From Candidatus Accumulibacter affinis (GTDB taxonomy: Bacteria; Pseudomonadota; Gammaproteobacteria; Burkholderiales; Rhodocyclaceae), in assembly GCA_016713625.1 (NCBI GenBank), contig JADJOT010000009.1, positions 744,001 through 808,000 of the forward strand: 64,000 nucleotides of DNA, given 5' to 3'. Shown here piece after piece: positions 58,032 to 64,000 of the stretch (position 1 is the first letter of the stretch; the number at the start of each line of letters is the position of its first letter). The position numbers and the translations under genes are program-made. The notes beneath the pieces were generated by a model, which saw nothing but the letters and a program-made list of their open reading frames with translations, was not told the origin of the DNA and did no database searches.

Positions 58032-58297
58032 ATGGCCAAGACCAATGCACAACGACAGGCGGACTATCGAGTACGTCACTTCAAAGATGAAGGCAAAGGT
58101 AAGCGCTTGAATCTCGTTCTTGATCTCCACTGGAGCGCCTGGCATTCTGTTACGGCGTAACGCAACCCGAGATTCTTGACGGTCTTCTTCGTCAGGCAGA
58201 AGGCGACGTTGCGGACCGTGCCTCACAGCTTCCCAATGGGCTGAGCGACTACTACGAAAAACACCGACGATTAGCCCAGGAATTCGTTACGCCGTAA
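58032..58297 (+). CDS. Small plasmid-type regulator, one frame break
   Basis: About 87 residues when joined. N-terminus MAKTNAQRQADYRVRHFKDE is typical of small KorA/Arc-like regulators of plasmids and mobile elements, followed by KRLNLVLDL; the continuation ALERLAFCYGVTQPEILDGL to RRLAQEFVTP is in another frame, so one indel near 58130 is inferred. The helix ALERLAFCYGVTQPEILDGL looks DNA-binding. Three copies of one palindrome lie before, within and at the end of the gene, the last including its stop codon, which suggests self-regulation. It may belong to a lost mobile element. Confidence 0.6.
58149..58161. promoter_or_regulatory. Palindromic operator-like site 2
   Basis: GTTACGGCGTAAC inside the regulator gene, encoding part of CYGVT; the core is identical to site 1. 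Confidence 0.5.
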
Positions 58298-58299
58298 CG
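58285..58299. promoter_or_regulatory. Palindromic operator-like site 3
   Basis: CGTTACGCCGTAACG, differing from site 1 only in the central base (the other strand reads as site 1). It includes the TAA stop of the regulator. Confidence 0.55.
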
Positions 58300-58690
58300 C
58301 TAGCGTACTCTCATCCCGTTTGCGCAGACTCGCTGGAGACGGTTGCTTGACAGGGGGGCGAACCCCGTGAATCGCGGGCGGAAGGGAGTCAAGGGGACCG
58401 TGGAATAAATGCCTGCTTCTGGCGTTTATGCCGCGAAAGCCCCTTGATGCCCTGAAGGCCGCCAACACTCAAGGCAGTTGTCGGGGATGTTTCTTCATCC
58501 CCGGCGGCTGCCGCACGGCAGTGCGGGGTCTGGGGCAGCGCCCCAGGGTGTGTTCTCGCCCCTCCTTGGCTAACGCGCAGACACGGTAACCTTCCTTCAT
58601 TCTCGCCAACAGCCGATCGCGATGACGTCCGGGCATCGGAATGGCCAAAAACCGTTACACCAACCATCACCGTACGTGAACATCGCAACA
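58300..58690. other. Intergenic, probable flank of the next transposase
   Basis: About 390 bases with no gene recognised. It lies downstream of the leftward transposase and may contain the element end; no inverted repeat pair was identified. Confidence 0.35.
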
Positions 58691-59566
58691 TCAAATCCGC
58701 TGACCGCACTCAACGGCATCGTCCGTGTTGCGCAAGGGCACTTGATGGGCATAGCGATAGGTGTCGGTAAAGTGCTTCTTGCCGACGCGTCGCGCCTGTA
58801 CACGCGGCCGAGTTGCTCGTTGCGCTCGAAATCGCCGACCCACTCGTAGAGGCGTGGCATGGGATTCGAGCTTGCGGGTGAACAGAAGTCGGCCTGTTGC
58901 GCCCGCACCCGCAGGGCAATGCGACTGATGGCAGTAGAGGTCGTCGCCCAGGTAGGTGATGCGCCACGGGCGGTAGTGCTCGCCCCAGCGCGCCAGCCAG
59001 CGGGCCGAGGCGGCCAATTCGCAGTCCTGCTTGTCCTGGCCGTCCTGGGGCTGCACGAATTCCGGCGGCAAAGGGATGGCGTTCGCCTGGCCCGGCGCCA
59101 CCAGCACCGGCGTCACGGCAATGTGGCGATAGAGAACCCGGTCGTTCTTCAGGCGCGTCTCGCTGCAACAGGCACAGGAAATCTTTTCCGAGGAGAAGAA
59201 ATCAGTGCCGTCCAGGGCAATCAGCAAGGTGTCGTTAATCGAGCGAAATTCCGCCAGATAGCCTTGTTGGTACAGGGCATCGCCAATCTCGGCCAGGACC
59301 GGGTACACCGTTTCCGGCGGCACCGGATCCAGCAGATTGCGAATCTGGTTATCGCAGGGAATCTCATGCACCCCGAACAGCGAAGAGGCATTGTTCCGCC
59401 CCAACTGCTTCTGCATCCTGACTTGGCTATCGAGGAAGGACGGACTTTGCGAGAAAAACACGGCGAAGGCCGACAGGGCCGCATCCTCCATCTCATAGCG
59501 CCGGGCGTTGCTCTGCTTACGCGCGTCCGGCAAAGCCCGGAATGCATCTCGAACCTTCTCGATCAA
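58691..59566 (-). CDS. DDE transposase (ISNCY-like, unsure), frame breaks near the 3' end
   Basis: Transposase-like protein of about 290 residues, possibly starting a little upstream of 59566. It reads VRDAFRALPDARKQSNARRY, EMEDAALSAFAVFFSQSPSF, LDSQVRMQKQLGRNNASSLF, then IALDGTDFFSSEKISC (first catalytic acid likely) and RWLARWGEHYRPWRITYLGD followed by DLYCHQS (second). The remainder alternates frames: LYEWVGDFERNEQLGRV in one, KKHFTDTYRYAHQVPLRNTD in another, giving breaks near 58920 and 58810. The protein type is widespread in Betaproteobacteria, but I cannot assign the IS family firmly. Confidence 0.65.
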   Translation of the reverse strand: MIEKVRDAFRALPDARKQSNARRYEMEDAALSAFAVFFSQSPSFLDSQVRMQKQLGRNNASSLFGVHEIPCDNQIRNLLDPVPPETVYPVLAEIGDALYQQGYLAEFRSINDTLLIALDGTDFFSSEKISCACCSETRLKNDRVLYRHIAVTPVLVAPGQANAIPLPPEFVQPQDGQDKQDCELAASARWLARWGEHYRPWRITYLGDDLYCHQSHCPAGAGATGRLLFTRKLESHATPLRVGRRFRAQRATRPRVQARRVGKKHFTDTYRYAHQVPLRNTDDAVECGQRI

Positions 59567-59849
59567 GGCGACGGCGGGGCTCAGCAGGGGGATGGGGGCA
59601 ACGGTTGAAATGGGCTGGGCACCTGAAAAATCATCAATACTTCGACCAAGTTCCAGGTTAACACCATAACATACTGTTTACCAGTATTATTTTCAGAAAA
59701 GCCAGAGTTTCCCTCAATCTTCATCGCCCAAGTCCGCCAATCCTCGTGCGCCAACCTACGCCAACAGCCGCCTTGCGTGGGTTTGAAATGAGAACTGCTG
59801 CTTAAACAGACTCCATTCTTGTCTTGACTTCGGGGTCCACTTTAGTTTG
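59567..59849. other. Junction, AT-richer, nothing recognised
   Basis: About 280 bases upstream of the leftward transposase, before the TolC-like fragment. It is AT-rich around 59640-59700. No gene or RNA recognised. Confidence 0.3.
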
Positions 59850-59985
59850 TCGCCAGACGCGACCTGGCCCAGTCGCGTTACGAGTATCTGGCCAGTGTTT
59901 TACATCTCAAGGCAGCGGCCGGTGTGCTGGCGGAGAAGGATGTGGCCGAGATCGCGACCATGCTCCTGCCGTCGAACCGAAGGCA
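59850..59985 (+). pseudogene. C-terminal remnant of a TolC-type outer-membrane protein
   Basis: The plus frame reads RRDLAQSRYEYLASVLHLKA followed by AAGVLAEKDVAEIATMLLP, which matches the last 40 residues of TolC-family outer-membrane channels (QRDLAQARYDYLxNxLRLKAAAG). Nothing upstream resembles the rest of TolC, and the frame runs on into the convergent arsS end. With the PrtD-like fragment at 51946 it frames the decayed region. Confidence 0.6.
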
Positions 59986-59989
59986 GAGA

Positions 59990-60988
59990 TCACGTGCCAC
60001 AGCCCGGCGCCGCGGCCACTTCGTCACCCAGAGCGCCGCCGCAGCTCGATCCCTGTCCGGCCGTGCAGCCGTAGCAGTGATTCGCGACGCGGATCGCACA
60101 GCCGTCGAGCGCGGTGGCGTTGACCTCGGTGATGTGCAGGCGAGGGCGCCCAGCTCCAGAAATCGGCAGGCCGAGTTGCTGGTTGAAGTCACAGTCGTAA
60201 AGGTAGCCTTGCCAGTCCACCGAAAGCAGGTTGCGACACATCACCTGTTCGAGGTTTTCGTCGCGATGCGCGCTGCGCAGCAACTGCAGGTAGCTGTTGA
60301 ACTGACCCTTCGAGACCAGCATCGACCCAAAACGCTGGATCGGCATGTTGCTTAGCGTGAACAGCTGGTTGAAGGCGACTCCGAACTGCCGCCCGAGATG
60401 CTCGTGATAGGCCGCGGCCAGGGGTCCCTGCTGCGGCGGCAGGGTCGGTCCCTGCGGGTTGAAGACCAGGTTCAGGATCAAGCCGCTGCCATCGACCCCG
60501 AAGCCCAGGGCATTCAGGCGTTGCAAGCCGCGGATGCTGGCCTCGAAGCTACCCTTGCCGCGCTGCCGATCGACGTTTTCTTCGAGGTAGCAGGGGAGCG
60601 AAGCGACCACCTCGACGCGATGCGCGGCGAGGAACTCGGCCAGATCTTCCTGGCCGGGTTCTTCGAGGATGGTCAGGTTGCAGCGGTCTACTACCCGCAA
60701 ACCGCGTTCGCGGCCGGCGACGACCAGGCGGCGGAAGTGCGGGTTGAGTTCGGGCGCGCCACCAGTCAGGTCGAGTAGCCTGACTTCGGGGCTGGCGCCG
60801 ACGAAGGCGAGCAGCGCATCAATGGTCTCGGCGGTCATTTCCTCCTTGCGCTGCGGACCGGCATTGACGTGGCAATGCAGACAGCTCTGATTACAGCGAT
60901 AGCCGAGATTGACCTGGATGGTTTCCACCGAGCGGCGGGCCAGAGCCGGGAAAGTGGTGGTCAGCAGAAGGGGTAGGGTAGCGTGCAT
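59990..60988 (-). CDS. arsS: Radical SAM protein ArsS (arsenosugar biosynthesis type)
   Basis: A 332-residue radical SAM protein. The ATG at 60988 gives MHATLPLLLTTTFPALARRS; a longer frame upstream lacks a ribosome site. The [4Fe-4S] binding motif is YRCNQSCLHCHVNAGP (C-x3-C-x2-C), followed by LLDLTGGAPELNPHFRRLV and LRVVDRCNLTILEEPGQEDL. The C-terminal domain has GWQGYLYDC-like (SVDWQGYLYDCDFNQQLGLP) and the cysteine-rich NHCYGCTAGQGSSCGGAL. ArsS is named for arsenosugar formation by joining a 5'-deoxyadenosyl group to methylarsenic; whether that is the role here cannot be told, as no arsM is in the window. Confidence 0.87.
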   Translation of the reverse strand: MHATLPLLLTTTFPALARRSVETIQVNLGYRCNQSCLHCHVNAGPQRKEEMTAETIDALLAFVGASPEVRLLDLTGGAPELNPHFRRLVVAGRERGLRVVDRCNLTILEEPGQEDLAEFLAAHRVEVVASLPCYLEENVDRQRGKGSFEASIRGLQRLNALGFGVDGSGLILNLVFNPQGPTLPPQQGPLAAAYHEHLGRQFGVAFNQLFTLSNMPIQRFGSMLVSKGQFNSYLQLLRSAHRDENLEQVMCRNLLSVDWQGYLYDCDFNQQLGLPISGAGRPRLHITEVNATALDGCAIRVANHCYGCTAGQGSSCGGALGDEVAAAPGCGT

Positions 60989-61156
60989 GGTTCTTTCTTT
61001 GTCGGGTGGGTCCTTCTGCCTTGGTGCGGTTGCCTGAACAGCAGCACCATCTCCGCGTCTTCGATCTGGCTGCCAGCGCCGCATTGTCCGTAGGCACGGG
61101 TTTTTCGACCGATCCAGGTTCCGCTTACCTTTCAGGCCGTATCACAAGGATTCTTA

Positions 61157-62491
61157 ATGGAAACGAACGCTGCTATTACCGAGGCACCCGCCACCGAGGC
61201 ACCCGCCGTAAGCGCCCTTGAGCGCCGTGTTGACCTGTCGGTAGCCATCGCCGACTTCGAGAAGGAAGTCGATCAGCGTCTGAAGCGCCTCGGCAAGAAC
61301 ATGAAGATGCCCGGCTTCCGTCCAGGCAAGGTGCCCGCCAGCATCGTCAGACAGCAGTATGGCGAGCAGGCCCGCCATGAGGCTTTGACCGAGGCGCTCG
61401 GGCAGAGCTTCAGCAATGCCGTCAGCGCCCAGAATCTGCGCGTTGCGGGCACGCCGAAAATCGAATCGAAGGATGCTGACAGTTCGACGCATCTGGAGTT
61501 TTCCGCGGTCTTCGAGGTCTATCCCGAGATCACGCTGAGTGATCTGGCAGGTGTCGAAATCGAGCGCGCGGTCCTTGAAGTCGGGCCTGCTGAAATCGAC
61601 AGCACGATCGACATTCTGCGCAAGCAGCGGGTGCGCTACGAACTCGTCGAGCGTGCGGCGGCCACGGCGGACCGGGTGAGCATCGATTTCCTCGGCAAGA
61701 AGGACGGTGAGCCGTTCGCCGGTGGCGAGGGCAGGGACTACCGCTTCGTGCTTGGCGAAGGCAAGATGCTGTCTGACTTCGAGAATGCCGTCATCGGTAC
61801 CGGCCCTGGCGAATCCAGATCATTCGAGATGACCTTTCCCGCGGAGTATTTCTCCAAGGAACTGGCCGGCCAATCGGTAAGCTTCGACATCACCGTCAAG
61901 GAAGTCGGCGAACCGATTCTGCCGGAAGTTGACGCCGACTTCGCCAGGCTGCTCGGCGTCGCGGATGGCGATCTGGTCAAGATGCGTGCCGAGATCGAGG
62001 ACAACCTCCGGCGCGAGGTGAAGAAACGTCTGCAGGCCAAGGTCACTGGCCAGGTGATGGATGCGTTGCTGCAAGCCAACGCCATCGAGGTGCCGGGTGC
62101 ACTGATCCACCGCGAGATCGAGCGCCTGATGCAACTGGCCCGCGACGACATGGAGAAGCGCGGCATGAAGGTCAAGGACCTGCCAATGCAGCCCGAGTGG
62201 TTTGTCGAGCAGGCGCGGCGACGCGTCAGTCTGGGCCTGATTCTCGCCGAGATCGTCAAGCTGCACGACCTGCAGGCGAAGCCCGCGCAGGTGAAGGCGA
62301 TGGTCGAGGAGGCGGCACAAAGCTACGATCATCCCGAAGAGGTGGTGCGCTGGCACTATGCGCAGGCAGAGCGCCTCGGCGACTTCGAGGGTGCCGCGAT
62401 CGAGGCCAACGTCGTCGACTGGGTCCTGGCGCGGGCGAAGGTGGTGGACAAGCCGGTCGCCTTTGCCGAGCTGATGGGGCAACCCTCCTGA
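61157..62491 (+). CDS. tig: Trigger factor (ribosome-associated chaperone/PPIase)
   Basis: A 444-residue trigger factor. The ATG at 61157 follows an AAGGA site. The ribosome-binding signature is GFRPGKVPASIVRQQYG at about 53-69; the FKBP-like domain is around residues 160-245 (VSIDFLGKKDGEPFAGGEGR, FENAVIGTGPGESRSFEMTF); the C-terminal arms follow (LLQANAIEVPGALIHREIER, EVVRWHYAQAERLGDFEGAA). Frame intact. It is followed closely by clpP and clpX, the standard proteobacterial order; trigger factor hands nascent chains over while ClpXP removes failures. Confidence 0.96.
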   Translation: METNAAITEAPATEAPAVSALERRVDLSVAIADFEKEVDQRLKRLGKNMKMPGFRPGKVPASIVRQQYGEQARHEALTEALGQSFSNAVSAQNLRVAGTPKIESKDADSSTHLEFSAVFEVYPEITLSDLAGVEIERAVLEVGPAEIDSTIDILRKQRVRYELVERAAATADRVSIDFLGKKDGEPFAGGEGRDYRFVLGEGKMLSDFENAVIGTGPGESRSFEMTFPAEYFSKELAGQSVSFDITVKEVGEPILPEVDADFARLLGVADGDLVKMRAEIEDNLRREVKKRLQAKVTGQVMDALLQANAIEVPGALIHREIERLMQLARDDMEKRGMKVKDLPMQPEWFVEQARRRVSLGLILAEIVKLHDLQAKPAQVKAMVEEAAQSYDHPEEVVRWHYAQAERLGDFEGAAIEANVVDWVLARAKVVDKPVAFAELMGQPS

Positions 62492-62517
62492 ACGCACACG
62501 ACTGTAAAGGAAACGAA

Positions 62518-63148
62518 ATGGAAATTGACTACGGCGGCCACTGGAATCCGCAGGCGCTAGGCCTGGTCCCGATGGTGATCGAGCAGAGCGGTCGTGGCGA
62601 ACGCGCCTACGACATCTACTCGCGACTGCTGAAGGAAAGGGTCATTTTTCTGGTTGGCCCGGTAGAACGACGTCACCGCCAACCTGGTGGTGGCGCAGCT
62701 CCTCTTTCTCGAAGCCGAGAATCCGGACAAGGACATCCACTTCTACATCAATTCGCCGGGTGGCGCGGTATCGGCCGGATTGTCGATCTACGATACCATG
62801 CAGTTCATCAAGCCCGACGTATCGACGCTGTGCATGGGGCAGGCCTGCTCGATGGGCGCCTTCCTGCTCACTGCCGGTGCCCGCGGCAAGCGTTTTGCGC
62901 TGCCCAACTCGCGCGTGATGATTCACCAGCCGATGGGTGGCTTTCAGGGGCAGGCGTCGGACATCGCCATACACGCCAAGGAAATCCTTTCGCTGCGCGC
63001 CAAGCTCAACGAATTGATGGCGCATCACACCGGCCAGCCGATTGAGCGGATTGAACGCGATACCGATCGTGACAATTTCCTTTCCGCGCAAGAGGCGACA
63101 GAATACGGTCTGATCGACAAGGTGCTGGCCAATCGGGACGCGCTTTGA
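62518..63148 (+). CDS. clpP: ATP-dependent Clp protease proteolytic subunit, one-base insertion
   Basis: Serine protease core of ClpXP, about 209 residues when joined. The ATG at 62518 follows AAAGGAAAC and starts with LVPMVIEQSGRGERAYDIYS. The frame breaks within the very conserved FLVGPVNDxxAN motif: the sequence has GTAGAACGAC where GTAAACGAC would encode VND, so the G at 62665 is extra. After it come FYINSPGGAVSAGLSIYDTM, the catalytic serine in GQACSMGAFLL, the histidine in VMIHQPMGGFQGQ and the aspartate in RIERDTDRDNF. An essential-type protein such as this is almost surely intact, so the insertion is probably a sequence error. Confidence 0.95.
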
Positions 63149-63197
63149 TTGCGCACCCGGGTAGTCTATATCTGGTTTGACAGTGAGGTAGATCGAC

Positions 63198-64000
63198 ATG
63201 TCGGAAAAGAAAATTGGCACTGAAAAGCTCCTCTACTGCTCGTTCTGCGGCAAGAGCCAGCATGAAGTGAAGAAACTCATTGCCGGGCCGTCGGTGTTCA
63301 TCTGTGATGAATGCATCGAGCTCTGCAACGATATCGTTCGCGATGAAATTGCCGGCGAACAGGGCAGCAAGGGCAACACCAGCGATCTGCCGACACCCAA
63401 GGAAATCGCCGCGTTGCTTGATCAGTACGTGATCGGTCAGGAACCCGCCAAGCGAATCCTGTCGGTAGCGGTCTATAACCATTACAAGCGGCTGCGTCAC
63501 TTCGGCAAGACGACCGACGAGATCGAGCTCGCCAAGAGCAACATCCTGCTCATCGGTCCCACCGGTTCGGGCAAGACCCTGCTGGCGCAAACGCTGGCGC
63601 GCATGCTCGACGTACCCTTCGTGATGGCTGATGCGACGACGCTCACCGAAGCCGGCTACGTTGGCGAGGACGTCGAGAACATCATTCAGAAGCTGCTGCA
63701 GAAGGCGGATTACGATACCGAAAAAGCGCAGCGGGGAATCGTTTACATCGACGAGATCGACAAGATCTCGCGCAAGTCCGACAATCCGTCGATTACCCGT
63801 GACGTTTCGGGCGAGGGCGTGCAACAGGCACTGCTCAAGCTGATCGAGGGGACGGTGGCTTCGGTACCGCCGCAGGGCGGGCGCAAGCATCCAAATCAGG
63901 ACTTCGTGCAGGTCGATACCACCAACATCCTGTTCATTTGTGGCGGCGCCTTCGACGGCCTCGAAAAGGTCATTCGCAATCGCTCGGAGCGTGGCGGCAT
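63198..64000 (+). CDS. clpX: ATP-dependent Clp protease ATP-binding subunit ClpX (5' part)
   Basis: The first 267 residues of ClpX, cut by the window end. From the ATG at 63198 it starts MSEKKIGTEKLLYCSFCGKS with the zinc finger (CSFCG and FICDECIELCNDI), then the linker, the AAA+ start LLDQYVIGQEPAKRILSVAV, Walker A LLIGPTGSGKTLLAQTLAR, a pore-loop-containing EAGYVGEDVENIIQKLLQKA, and Walker B GIVYIDEIDKISRKSDN. No frame break is seen. It unfolds substrates and feeds them to ClpP, encoded 49 bases upstream. Confidence 0.97.
   Translation, partial: MSEKKIGTEKLLYCSFCGKSQHEVKKLIAGPSVFICDECIELCNDIVRDEIAGEQGSKGNTSDLPTPKEIAALLDQYVIGQEPAKRILSVAVYNHYKRLRHFGKTTDEIELAKSNILLIGPTGSGKTLLAQTLARMLDVPFVMADATTLTEAGYVGEDVENIIQKLLQKADYDTEKAQRGIVYIDEIDKISRKSDNPSITRDVSGEGVQQALLKLIEGTVASVPPQGGRKHPNQDFVQVDTTNILFICGGAFDGLEKVIRNRSERGG

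Noticed and set aside
1..64000. tRNA, rRNA, riboswitch or origin sequences
   Set aside because: None recognised by eye on either strand; a covariance-model scan would be needed to exclude small RNAs.

Overview
The window looks like a chromosomal stretch of a GC-rich betaproteobacterium, probably Rhodocyclales and Candidatus Accumulibacter-like. This is inferred from the yciB-yciI-bolA-parvulin operon, the tig-clpP-clpX order, a PEP-CTERM protein and the dense insertion-sequence load; no marker gene is present to prove it. Many otherwise well conserved genes, including clpP, carry single-base frame breaks. At least part of these must be sequence errors in the assembly, so broken genes are given as one locus with the break position stated.

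Region 1 (1-13,258) is ordinary chromosome: a DUF2934 protein, a DUF3616 exported protein, an amino-acid binding protein, a DUF2189 membrane protein, a PEP-CTERM protein, a large TIR-STAND-FGE-like protein, L-serine dehydratase, a DUF3313 lipoprotein, a ferritin-like protein, a pRiA4b ORF-3-like protein and the yciB-yciI-bolA-PPIase operon with its terminator. Region 2 (13,572-15,414) is a two-gene mobile unit: a DruA-like DUF4338 protein plus a DDE transposase.

Region 3 (15,830-51,776) is a large ABC-transporter-dependent capsule locus. It opens with kpsM, kpsT, kpsE and kpsD and closes with the Kdo transferase kpsC. Between them lie three start/stop-overlapping genes that join catalytic-looking heads to coiled coils (one with a 630-residue in-register tandem array), a polysaccharide lyase, glycosyltransferases of several folds, a heparinase II/III-like protein, an Asp2-like hydrolase, a methyltransferase-kinase fusion and a GT29 sialyltransferase-like protein. 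An AT-rich cassette (about 28-36 kb) and a nested IS630/IS66 block (36-39.9 kb) interrupt it. The complete IS66-family element (36,757-39,456, 8-bp target duplication) carries a second DUF4338 gene.

Region 4 (51,946-59,985) is a graveyard of decayed genes: the first 48 codons of a type I secretion ABC transporter, an MNT nucleotidyltransferase with a truncated HEPN-like partner, IS701 and integrase/ATPase transposon remains with an IS4-type insertion (9-bp target duplication), a small regulator with three copies of a palindrome, another DDE transposase, and the C-terminal end of a TolC-type protein. Region 5 (59,990-64,000) returns to conserved chromosome: arsS, tig, clpP and the 5' part of clpX.

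The capsule genes suggest a polymer built on a Kdo-primed lipid anchor, decorated or capped, and exported by KpsMTED. The repeat-rich coiled-coil proteins could act as chain-length rulers or assembly scaffolds; that is a hypothesis, not something the sequence proves.
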